Translations under genes and position numbers: made by a program
Shown here: positions 49,191 through 60,000 of the stretch, piece after piece
Position numbering within the stretch: position 1 is the stretch's first letter
How the letters are laid out: the number at the start of each line of letters is the position of its first letter
Assembly: GCA_023653785.1 (NCBI GenBank)
Contig: JAMKCH010057902.1
Coordinates: 310,001 to 374,000 of the forward strand
Length of the DNA: 64,000 bases
Origin: Ophioderma brevispina
Lineage: Eukaryota; Echinodermata; Ophiuroidea; Amphilepidida; Ophiodermatidae
Direction of reading: 5' to 3'
Notes under the pieces: generated by a model
Databases searched by the model: none
The model's input: the letters and a program-made list of their open reading frames with translations, nothing else
What the model was told of the DNA's origin: nothing

Positions 49191-50051
49191 CCATGTGTGA
49201 CAAAAATCATGTTATTGCACAAATATACCTAGTGTAAAATTACTAGGGCATTGCTATATGAAAGCACTGCAGAGTGTCAGGGTCACTCTAACCAAAACAT
49301 AAACATCCAGGGCTACACATAAGCACATGAGGTGTATATCTATTACTGACCTTGTGTTCAAAAAATGGTCCCTGTTTCTTGGTAGAGGACCTACTAACAA
49401 TGCATTCAAAGAGTCGCCAGACAACTACAGTGAAAAACCAGAGTATTTGACGATGATTGTCGTCTAACAAGAATGGGTTACAATTACATTTCTGTGACGT
49501 TTCTTGAAGTTATGCCCTGTTTCTGAAGTGTTATGGATTCCAACGGGGGTGAGTGTTTTGGGCCCTATAGACTTTTTGCTCAAACCTCCGCCAGCATAAC
49601 TGTTTTGTTTTATACTGTGCGTATAAATGGGAAATAAAGTTTGTGAAACAGATTGGATCTATCACCCACCCACTCTCTTATAGACTTACTTCGTAGGCCA
49701 ACAATGAAATACATAGCAAATTAAAACAAAATTTCGCTCGCGAATTGCATTTTGACCATACTTTTGAACGGAAGCTCCGATTGTTGCAAAACAAAAAAGC
49801 AAAAAGAAAGCGAAAGCGTAATTTCCTAAATTTAAAAATTTTGCAATTTGTCTTTTAGCCCTTCCAACCCCAAATTCCCCCTTAAAAAAAACATGACTTC
49901 ATTACACAGCGAGGAACTCGACCGTGTTTTTCTTCTGTACGGTTTCTTCTTCTTTCTTTCTGTCAACATGACTACTATCTCAGACATGGAACATCCCATA
50001 ATAACCATGATCATGTTTTGAGGAGTCCAAGTGTGGGAAAATATTTAGGAT
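49191..50051. other. Intergenic, nothing recognised
   Basis: No gene, RNA or clear repeat was seen. Confidence 0.4.
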
Positions 50052-50213
50052 CCAAAACATGATGATAAAATTGGATGATTTATGTCAATATTAATTGGTC
50101 TCGCTCTTGGTTTTAAAATATTGGCTATCGCTCGCCTGCCGTCTCGCCCAATATTTTGCAACTAGAGCTCGACCAATTAATTTGGGCTTAATCGATCCAA
50201 TTTTATCTTCAAA
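50052..50213. repeat. Small foldback hairpin element
   Basis: The left arm GATAAAATTGGAT...ATTAATTGGTC...AAAATATTGG mirrors the right arm CCAATATTTT...GAGCTCGACCAATTAAT...ATCCAATTTTATC. The roughly 160-bp segment is a single long imperfect hairpin with a GC-rich loop (CGCCTGCCGTCTCG). Confidence 0.75.
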
Positions 50214-50259
50214 ATGTTCACAAGGACAAGTACATGCCCACAAACTTTTGACAGGACTC

Positions 50260-51115
50260 AATTGGTGTCAAAGGTCACGATAGGGGTCACAGGGGTAACA
50301 ACGTAACATGCAAAAAAGTTCTTTTTAAAGGGAATTAGCTCAAAATCTCAAAACTAATCTGGGGTGGGGGGGGGTATTGGGGGGGGATGAACATCTGTAG
50401 GACTTGATCAACATAACAAAAAGTCAATTAGACTGTCTATGACACAAGATTAGGGGTAAGGCGCCGTCAAAAGACATCAAATTAGTTTACACTTAAATCA
50501 CCTTCTTTTCACAGATTACATAGTATTCACATGACTATGTATATGGTGCGGGGGGTGTAGAGGGGGGGTAGCTTGACGTCCCACACAAAAGTTACTAATG
50601 ACATTTGATCAAAATGGTCATCTGGGGTCACTAAGGTCAACTCCTTTACTGTGTGTTAAAATTTAAAAATATTTTTTTTTTTTTTTAATATTTTTATTCC
50701 ATCCTGTAGGACTTGAGAGGTCAAAAAAAGTCAATCATGGACACTCAATCACCTGACCCATGGTTTAGGGGTAAAAGGTCAAAATACTTCAAATTATGTT
50801 TACACTTCAAATCAACACTCCTTCTACAGATTAAATAGTATAATCATGTGACTCATGGGATGTGGTGTGTTTGACACCCCCATCAAGACAGATAATTAAT
50901 GAAAATACTTAATGAAATTTTGATCAAGGTAACTGGGGTCAAGCTCATTTTTACAAAATACACTACCCCATCGGACAGATAACATTGCATGGTCACATGA
51001 CTCATGCATACGACGCAGCTTGAGATCCTTCACCAAGTTCATAGGTCACAGGGGGTCAAGGTCATTAAGGGTCGCTTCTGGTCTGAGTACCCTTGACTGT
51101 GTTCAGATCTGTAGA
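50260..51115. repeat. GGTCA-rich degenerate tandem repeat, about 311-bp unit
   Basis: CTGTAGGACTTGA recurs at about 50393 and 50705. Each occurrence is followed by AAAAAGTCAAT, a TTAGGGGTAA phrase, TTTACACTT, CACAGATTACATAGTA or ACAGATTAAATAGTA, and CATGACTCATG or CATGTGACTC. A third, weaker unit runs to about 51115. GGTCA half-sites are frequent, suggesting kinship with the 41-43 kb repeat. Confidence 0.65.
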
Positions 51116-51204
51116 CAGACAGATCTAGTTTCTTTTTCTTTCTTGCAGTCGAAGTAAATAAGCTTAAAACATTACTGTTTAAACACACTTGTATGTGTGC
51201 GTGT

Positions 51205-51662
51205 GTCCCGGGGGGGTTCTTGGGGTTTTGGTCGGGGTACCCATGCTGTACAATTCACAATAATCAAGTAATAGTCCCGCTAGGGGTACAAAATTCAAAA
51301 AAACAAAAAAACCGAAAAAGAAGAAAAATACAAAATTAACCTAAACATATTCAAAAATAAAACCCAAATGTGTAATCGTTTTCTTGCAGTAGAAAACTGT
51401 GTCATTTTTCTTGTATATTTAGATATTTTAAAGGATATCTTTTATTCACGTATTTTAGACACAGGTCCCGCAAGGGGTATAATTTCACGCAAATGGTCCC
51501 GTTAGGGGTATCTTTTCACTGAAAAATGGGCCAAAAAACTTTGTTGATCCCGTTATGGGTATATTTCACTGAAAATGGTCCCGTTAGGGTCACTTCAGAA
51601 CCCTGGAACGAGCGGGTGGGTACCCAACAAACCCCTGAGAACCCCCCCCCCCCACCCCGGGC
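51205..51662. mobile_element. Inverted-repeat element carrying a GGTCCCGTTAGGGGTAT minisatellite
   Basis: The left end CCCGGGGGGGTTCTTGGGG then TTTTGGTCGGGGTACCCA mirrors the right end TGGGTACCCAACAAACCCC then TGAGAACCCCC...CACCCCGGG. Between them GGTCCCG(T/C)(T/A)(A/G)GGGGTAT and variants recur at about 51271, 51464, 51493, 51546 and 51578, most followed by TTTCACTGAAAAT or a variant. No coding capacity; family unidentified. Confidence 0.75.
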
Positions 51663-52068
51663 GTGTCAGTGAGTGAGTCACGTCAAGGGAAGGCTACCGG
51701 AAGGGCCTTTTTGGTCCACTGGCGTTTTCCCCATACATAATTGTTTTTTTATGAAAATTATGTATGTTACTTTTTGTATTTTAATAGAAATTTTGGTATT
51801 TGATATAATCCATTTTGTTTTTTGATGTTATGTTATTGGAAATAAATTTGAATGATCTTAATGTATAAACAAACAACAAGCCAAAGTCAGACAAACAATG
51901 AGATGTAAGCGTTACATTCATCAGTATCAAATAAAAGTCTTATTTCTTTGGCCATATTGCCCTTATTCATGACAAAAGCATGTGTAAAATGCTGGTTTTC
52001 AAATCAAATTAAGATTAATTATTTGGTTAATTTTCATGAAAAAGTGCAATATGCAAAAAAAAAAATAC
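51663..52068. other. Intergenic, nothing recognised
   Basis: AT-rich, no feature seen. Confidence 0.45.
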
Positions 52069-52436
52069 TTAAAGACACTCTCAGGATCAGCGAAAGATGG
52101 CAAAATATTTGAAAATTTGCAGGAACAGGAATGCTTAAAGTGAAGGATAGGTCTGTAGAACTCTCATAAGATACTTTTCTCTAACTGAAAAATTGACAGA
52201 AAAGGAGGGGAAAAACGCAGTGTTCAAAGATATGACTCTCCATTCAGTTACGTGCTGTAGTCAGTGTTCGTACGGACAGTAGGGACTAAAATATCCGATT
52301 TTGTTGTATAGGCTGCTTCTGGGTTATCATTTGCATGATATGTTAGGGTACTGTACTTGTTACAGACACTGCACAATGAGGTGGAATGATTTTTCACTTC
52401 TCTGCTTAGTTGGCAAATCACTGAGAGTGCCTTTAA
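52069..52436. mobile_element. TTAA-flanked MITE, copy 2 of the 9965-10331 family
   Basis: TTAA lies at both ends, then AGACACTCTCAG on the left and, reverse-complemented, AGGCACTCTCAGTGATTTG on the right. It is 368 bp against 367 bp for copy 1 and collinear throughout. The 92-codon frame at 52301-52579 is incidental. Confidence 0.88.
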
Positions 52437-53779
52437 TACTGATTAATGTCAAACTTGTTCTCATATTTGTAGGTCTGCATATTTGTCTTATTTGTTTGCC
52501 AACACATTTATTTTTTAACCTTATTTATTTCAGACTGCAATTGAATAAAAGAAAAAAAATAGTTGTAAAAATTTGTTAACTTTAGACCTTTGAATCCTGC
52601 AAAGTGCCACTTTTTTCTGAAAATGTCATTCTTTGGTAATAAGGAGTGTGGGTGGGGAGAGCAAATGTTTTCTCTTTTCTAAACATCCAGTTTAGTGAAC
52701 AGTATATGCATGAAATGTTCATGAATAGGGGGGCTTTTTCATAGACATCTTGGAATGACTTGATTGCACATGGATGATTTGGACAACTTATTGTAACACA
52801 ATTATACGACTACTGCATAGTATACCAATGCCACTCTATTGTAAGGCATTCATCATGATATCAGAGATGTAGTTATCAAGGCCATATTTCAGGGAGTTGA
52901 TTTTAAAGACAGCAGCCAATATGATCACCGTCAAAAGATTTAAAAGCCTACAATGAAATTACCATTTTCTTAATATATCAGCTGCCATTTGGCATATTAA
53001 CCCTATTGACACGGCCAATGTTATATAGTTAGCACTAATTCATAGGCTTTAGAGGATGGTATCCACAGGCTTGCAGGTCATTGGAAAAGCCATCTAAAGA
53101 ATATCAGCAAAGACTAGGCTTGTTTGGACTAATTTAGATGCATTTTTCAAGCTGATTCTGAGTATGGGTATATTGGGACCTAGAAATAGTAATTTTGACC
53201 CCCTTTTTGAAACAAAATTTGAAAAAAAATTTGATTGTTGAGCAACTGGAGTCGCTTGCTGTGTCAAAGGATTCAAAGCATTTTCAATTAAAATAAAAGT
53301 GCCAGAAATGAATTTCTAAAGGTCAAAGGCATTTTTCCTAGTTTATTTTTTTTTTTTTTTTTTTTTATTGATATGTTGAAATGATATCATCAATATTACA
53401 GATTTATAGCCCATTTGTAGGTTTTATTAAAAAATTTAAAAAAAGAAAAAACCTAAAAAATTAAATATTTGAATTTTAAACATGTCAATAAACACAAAAC
53501 AAATGAACATGATGTTGCTGTTTACTCACACACACACATTATGCCATATATTACTTTGCACTTTTATAATAATTTTGGGATGACATTATATAATACATAG
53601 GTTTAATTAACTTTGAAGGTAGCCACATTGGCTGCCATCTTGAATTCTTAACTTTAAAAGAGCTTTGAAACTAAGTCCATATAGATAATTTTTTTATATT
53701 ACATGAAAATAAGCCTATGAAAAGGATCATAACCTTAAGACTGAGCCATCTGCATACAAATGCATCATGAGAGAGCTCT
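52437..53779. other. Intergenic, with poly-T tract
   Basis: A 21-base T run lies at 53346-53366, a short CA run at about 53525-53539. No gene or MITE recognised. Confidence 0.5.
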
Positions 53780-54137
53780 TTAAAGGCTGACTCAGAGATT
53801 TCCCGATGAGGGCGTACTAAATTTTCAAACAAATCGTGTTTTTTGCATGTACATAATGCTTGTCCATATACTAATCATTGTGTGAAATAACTAAGCTCAA
53901 ATCAAAGTCCTTCATATAGAAAATCACAACTTTGTCATAAAATTCCGGATCCGGAATTTTTGTTATACACGGTATCCTATGGCACTGTTATACTGTGCAT
54001 AAATGTTTACTGCATGAAAACGGAAAGTCCGATTCATCTCTAACTTTGGAATTGAACATATTAGGTGGCTATCTTTAGTTCTAGATGGATTTCTACTCAA
54101 AATAATTATATTTCGAAATCTCTGAGTCGGCCTTTAA
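53780..54137. mobile_element. TTAA-flanked MITE with central palindrome
   Basis: TTAA lies at both ends. The left end continues AGGCTGACTCAGAGATTTC and the right end, reverse-complemented, AGGCCGACTCAGAGATTTC, a 19-bp inverted repeat with one mismatch. The element is 358 bp. A perfect 22-bp palindrome centred on GGATCC lies at 53939-53960, within 10 bp of the element midpoint. Confidence 0.85.
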
Positions 54138-55035
54138 TTACTCTTTCCTGGAAAAAATGGATGGATGGATGTATGAACCATCCGAAAGTTGGGAGAAAAA
54201 CGATGTCGGAAACCATTTTAACATACTTTATAAATTGAGAATCTTTCAAATCTATGTTCCTTTATTCGCTTCGAAAAAACATTGCCCTCTTTCCTTAACT
54301 TTATTTTTCTGTTTTTACTTATTTTCTTACTTTTTTATTTTATTTTAGTAACGCGACCATTATCCTTATTTTCCCCCCGGAAAATGTACGTCCGTATCGA
54401 ATACGGAAAATCCGTACTAGTTGGAATGTCTGCACTTGCGAAACATTCTCGGTAGGTGGTCTACAACTGATCCAGTTCAATTAAGAGAAATTTGTATCCT
54501 CAAAAAATCTCCTGTCACTTAAATAGATTTTCTGATAGGCAATTTAAATAACCTAAAACACCATAAAATTGTTTAGTATAGACTACTAAAGAGTAATGTA
54601 TATCATTTTTTCCTCGTTCATAAACCAATAACATGGGAATTTGTACTAAACAAATGTTCTGGTCTTGTTATTATTGCCTACCATGGTGAGTTAAGTGCTT
54701 TCACCTGTAGAGAAAATTATTGCACACATGTATTACTAAAATTTAATAATGCATAAATATTAATGCACACATGCACATCCAAATTGGATGACAGTACAGA
54801 TGATAATTAAAATTAGATTTTTAAAAAAGCTAGACTTTTGCAGTTTTTGGCTTGAACACTCACTATATTTAGAGAATTTAGAATGTGGGATGCCTTTTGT
54901 TATTCACCAATCAGAGCAAATATGTAAATGAGGTTCTTAAGATCCACATTAATGACAGACAACCTGTGTAATAGTACCAGCCAGCCCAATACTAGCTACA
55001 TACCAAGTTTCATTCAGTCTGCATTCTATACTCCA
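54138..55035. other. Intergenic, nothing firmly recognised
   Basis: A short palindrome (CCGTATCGAATACGG, about 54391-54405) is present. No gene was recognised. Confidence 0.45.
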
Positions 55036-55201
55036 TTTATCTTCCTCGAGTCAGTGATGTCAGACAGATGTTTTGCATGTGCATTTTCACACCCCCTTTA
55101 TACGCACGCGTGGATATGCCAGCGCTTTGAATTAACGCCCGCGTTTTCTTGCTGCGATCACTTCATACTACCCTGACGTCACTGACTCGAGGAAGGTAAA
55201 A
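55036..55201. mobile_element. Very short inverted-repeat element (about 165 bp)
   Basis: The left end TTTATCTTCCTCGAGTCAG then TGATGTCAG mirrors the right end CTGACGTCACTGACTCGAGG then AAGGTAAA, giving about 27-bp inverted repeats with two mismatches. The core is GC-rich and CpG-rich (ACGCACGCGTGG, CGCCCGCG), unlike its surroundings. No coding capacity. Confidence 0.75.
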
Positions 55202-55702
55202 GCACTAAAGTTGAGAAATGAAGGTTTACCTTTGATTGACGCAAACCAGCTTGCCAAAATCCAAGTAGTCTTTCAAGTATAGCTGGTAGCCCACAATAGT
55301 GAGGGACTGTAGTGCACAATCTCATGTGAGTATGCAAATCTGAATAAAATTGTCAATTTTGGTACACAAGTACTTCATACATTGATAATAAAAAAAATGA
55401 TGGAAGCACTTTCCATACCCCTTTCATGGCCCCCAACTTGGATTTCAAGGTTACACAGGAATACAATTTTTAAAATGTTCCAAATGCATTGAAAAGCACA
55501 CCATGATGTTTGTCTGGTTACAAGGATTCCAAAAAGGTAATGTTTATACTACCTATGGCTTATAGTTTTGGAATTATTGGGTAAAACCTGTAAAATGGTG
55601 AAAAAGTCAATTTTGATTTGCACAGGGTTAAAAAATTAAAAGTTGCTCCAATTCTTGTAAAATGTGGTTCAAATTGTTCATTCAGCTCATAGAAAGAAAT
55701 AC
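55202..55702. other. Intergenic, nothing recognised
   Basis: AT-rich; no feature seen. Confidence 0.45.
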
Positions 55703-56138
55703 ATAGTGAATCAAAAATTGTGTTCGAAAAAACACAAAATTTGACCCTGATCTGTTTACTCAACTGTGATGCAATTGATGTTTTCATGATCTGCATATCT
55801 TCAACTTAGTATGCTGAAAAAATGAAGGAATTTGGTGAAGAAATGAGGTAGATATGAACGATTTTCTTGGCTGATCCATTTTTACCCCATTCCAATGGAT
55901 TTACACAGTTAAGCTGGGTTTTCAGTTCCAATATTTTGTCTGAATATGGTGATAAATCTTTCTGCATCAGCCTTGAAAATCTTTCTTATCTACCTCATTT
56001 CTTCACCAAATTACGTCATTTTTTTCAGCATAGAAAGTCAAAAATATGCAGATTATGAAAACATCAACTACGTCACAGTTGAGTAAACAGGTCAGGGTCA
56101 ATTTTGTGTTTTGTTAAGCACAATTTTTTTTATTCACT
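55703..56138. mobile_element. Foldback element with 173-bp arms
   Basis: The left arm 55703-55875 and right arm 55966-56138 are reverse complements with scattered differences: ATAGTGAATCAAAAATTGTG against the complement of CACAATTTTTTTTATTCACT, and GAAGAAATGAGGTAGATA against TATCTACCTCATTTCTTC. The loop is 90 bp. The short open frames on both strands arise from this symmetry. Confidence 0.85.
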
Positions 56139-56349
56139 CTGTAAAGGAATAGTTTTGACTATCTTACGTGTTTAGTTATTAACCAAAATGGTGAATAAAG
56201 TCAACAGCTATTGGAGGCTATTGGAATCTATTGACCTGTGACCATTTTGTTGGATAATTGGTGAAAATAAGCATGTTTATCCCATTTTTCAACTTAAGTA
56301 GGGGAAACCAATTTGCACACATATTACTCTAATCACAAGTGACTAACTT

Positions 56350-56644
56350 TGGCCGAGAGAGTGGCTAGCGGTTAGGGTTGCTTGCCTCTGGCACATAATT
56401 TACATCAAAAATACCGGGTTGAATCCCGGGTGGGGTCGTGGCAATGCTGGGATTTATTGGGTTTACTATCAATTCTGGAGTTGATCTGTCCACTACCAGA
56501 TATTGATTAAATACAGAATACCGCTCTCCTCCATGGTTCACTTGGAATTGGGCAAATGGATCATGAAAGCATCCCGTCCTTCGGACTACGGGGACATTAA
56601 GCGTCCCGGTCCCGGTACAGGGACAAGTACAAACTGTACATTTT
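56350..56644 (+). mobile_element. tRNA-derived SINE
   Basis: The head resembles a tRNA with pol III promoter boxes: A-box-like TGGCTAGCGGTTAGGG at 56362 and B-box-like GGGTTGAATCCC at 56416, about 54 bp apart. The body follows, and near the 3' end is TCCTTCGGACTACGGGGACA with TTAAGCGTCCCGGTCCCGG. The last part resembles the conserved SINE domain known as Nin-DC in many eumetazoans; this attribution is from memory and unverified. It is not a functional tRNA gene, since the cloverleaf is broken. Confidence 0.75.
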
Positions 56645-56700
56645 AACTGTTATGTTTCCTTACAAAATCTGTGCAGTGTCGATTAAACACCTCATGTTTT

Positions 56701-56735
56701 ACCTGAGATGAATATACAAACCGTTCATCTCAGGT
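56701..56735. repeat. Perfect 12-bp hairpin
   Basis: ACCTGAGATGAA, an 11-base loop, then TTCATCTCAGGT. It lies between the SINE and the LINE; function unknown. Confidence 0.8.
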
Positions 56736-57019
56736 TTTACAGCCCCCTGGGCTTAATCTCATCTCAGGGTTTTTGAGATTCTTTTGTTTTGTAATAAGAT
56801 TTTGTGTCGTAAATTTTAAAATGATCAATTTCTGTATAGCTTTTCTGTCTTATGTACTTTATGTAGCTCAATGTCATGTTAATATTGTAGAAAACAACTC
56901 AGAGGCAAAAAATTCTCTGCGCTATCTTGCTACCAGTCAGCCCAACAACCGTGCGCTTTGAATCACTTGATGATGCAAATAGTCATCACTGAATCTTGGT
57001 TTTGCAAAGGTTGTAATGG

Positions 57020-60000
57020 GTCAACATGCAATTTAATCATCTATTGATGAAGAATTTAAACACGAATTAAATCAATTTTACCAAATAATCAGAAAATTTT
57101 TTTGAAGAATTACTCAAAATAACAATTAATCCATTTAACTTTAAACAATATGACGATAAACCTCTAATCTAAACGAGTAACACGGATTTCAATAATTAGA
57201 AACGATAATTGTAAATTTACATTATGGTGGGATAAGTTCAATGACGAACATAAACCCTTAATCTGTTCTAACATAGCTAATTCATTTTAATTCCCGTAGT
57301 CTAGTCTTCTAAATAAAAATATTGATAGCATAAACAGACTCTTAAGCACTAAATCATAAATCCCCGTATTAGGGGCCTTTTTTAGTGAAACTTGGTGAAT
57401 GATAACAAATACCTACCTTCTCTAAATAACATTGATGGTTCCTCATTGCCCATTGCCATAGAAGTTTCAAAAGAGGGGAGGTGGGTGGCAGTTAACATTT
57501 CCAATGATCTGAATTACAAAAATCCGGCACCATGATTTAAACTAATTAATAGCGATATGACTATGAAATCATCTTGTTGGATAGAAAGCCAACATAAAAT
57601 TATCATATCGGCGTCATACTAACAGGCCCCACTGAAATGCCATCAACCATTCACCACCCAGTCTATCCACACAATTAACTTGATTGATCGCGAAAACCTT
57701 CCCAGCTTTATTTGTGCGGATTATCAACATTACATCTGCTGAAACACTTCAACCCACTCTTGTTCAAAGGAAATTTACTTAATTACCATGTTTACTCAGC
57801 ATCTCTTTTTATCCACTTATAGATAAACCCCTCTCGCGTTACAACTCGGACATCATCCATCATTAACCAATATCTTCACGAATATCCTTAATCCATATAT
57901 ACACCAGGTATTATATACAACGATATAACTGACCACTCTTTCCTAGTATTTCTCTTATAAATAATGACGTAAAATAATAAAAACAAATCAACAAATTATA
58001 AAATAAATATTATACTTCAAAGAAAATAAACAAACACTTACGATCCACTTCAGTTAAAACGAATTAGCCTAATAATGGGATGATGTCTTAGATACCACTT
58101 CTGCTGAAACATCATACGACATATTCATAATAAAATTATGCCTTTTACAACAAGCATTTCCTAAAATTAAAAAAAAAATTAACAACGTAAAATAGTAAAA
58201 CAGTGGAGTACTGCGGGAGGGGTATAAATTTAATACAATTAAAAAAAATAAAAAATGTACAATAAATTCAATAAAACATCCCAATGATATAAACAAACTA
58301 AAATTAATTATGTTAAGATAGAATAAAATGGACTAGCTTAATGAACACATCTCGTAAAAAATACTACATCAACAAAATTTAAAAATTACACAATATAAAT
58401 AACAAAACACATGGCAAACATCAACAACAAGTTCATCGGCAAAAAATCCAGGACCAAGGCTCCTTCCTTACTTTTCGGGATGGTCCTAAAAGAGATCCGA
58501 CCCATGACTCATCTCTAACAAGTTCAACTCTTTCTTCGCCAATATTGGTCCAGACCTTGACCCTCCTAAGATCCCAGTCTTCTTCTTCTTTTCTGACTTT
58601 CTGATGGATCCTCATTCAAGATCTATCTTTTTCAATCCATGATGAAAAGGGAGATTATTGACCATAGTCAAGAAATTCAAAAACAAGGGCAAAAGCGCAG
58701 GCTCAGCGATGTTTAGCCCCCTCTATCGTAAAGCGTGTCATTCCTTTATCTCCAAACCACTTACCTACATCTTCAATCTTCATTGTCAACTGGTGGTGTC
58801 TTCCCGTCGGCTCTCAAGGCTTGACTAAGGCATTCCTGTCTTCAAAAAGGATGATCCCAGGTTCTTCTCCAAACTTAACCGCCCTAATATCTATTTTCTA
58901 GGCTTTTACCAAAATCTTGAACGCCCTTCTCTATACCAGGCTGATAATTCCTCACACGTTTCCACATTCTCCACGATAAACATATGCTTCGGAAAACAAA
59001 ACTCTACTGACCTTGCTCTTCTGGATATTTGTAATAAGATGCTTCTTTCTTGTCTCTTAACTATCATATAGCATAGGATCTTCCTCGATTGATCCAGAAG
59101 CCGTCGGACACCATCAACACGAATACTACTTCCAAACTAACCAATTATGGTATTCGTGGCCTTCCTTTGGATCTTCGCTCAGTATCGTTCAAACAGCCTT
59201 CAATTTACTGTTTTGGTTCACCACTATTTAGCCTTCTCCTGTTTCCTGCGGTGGCCCTCAAGGTTCAAATATTGGGTCCCCTGCTCTTTCTTCCTCTATG
59301 TCAATGATTCCTTCCTCTTACGAAAATTTGATCCTTTGTATTATTGCCGGATGCACAAACATATTTCTATCCACAAAAACCTCGACACCACCTCACAATA
59401 TATTTAAACAAAGAGTTAATTAATGTATACAACTGGTTTAAAGCCAACAACCTTTACGCGAATTGTATCAAACACTAACTATATGCACGTTAATAAGAAA
59501 AAAACACGACCCACCACCAACAAAAATAATAATTGACCACACACACCCTTCACCCGGTGGAACATACAAAATTTCTAGGTGTAATAATTGACCAAAATCT
59601 TTTCTGGAAATATAACATCTCAAAAACTTCAAATCAATTTCTAAAAACATCGGGATTCTTAGAAAACTCCGCTACACCCTTCCAAAAACATCTTATTCTC
59701 ACTCTAATACAACATCTTTATACTACCCGTAATTCTTCTAGTAACATAGATTGGGAAAATACAGAGCTGAACACTTGATAACAATCACTGTCCACGGACT
59801 TCTCCAAATTCGAATAAATTGGACAATATATTCAACTCCAAACAGAAAAGCCCATCAGCATCATCAAAACACGAATACACCATCTCACACTAAATCATGT
59901 TCACATCTTAAACACCAACATTTTGATGATCTTTTCAAACAAACTACAAACAGCGATTTCATGTTTCCATTACAACTTCAAAACAACCTCCCAAACTCAT

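Noticed and set aside
56350..56440. Functional tRNA gene
   Set aside because: A and B boxes are present but acceptor, anticodon and variable arms do not fold properly, and SINE body sequence follows.
56978..57003. VITESWF-like string as the endonuclease TETW motif of the LINE
   Set aside because: A better-placed, degraded copy of that motif (SETW-like) occurs near 57390 in collinear order with the other endonuclease blocks, so the earlier match is probably chance.
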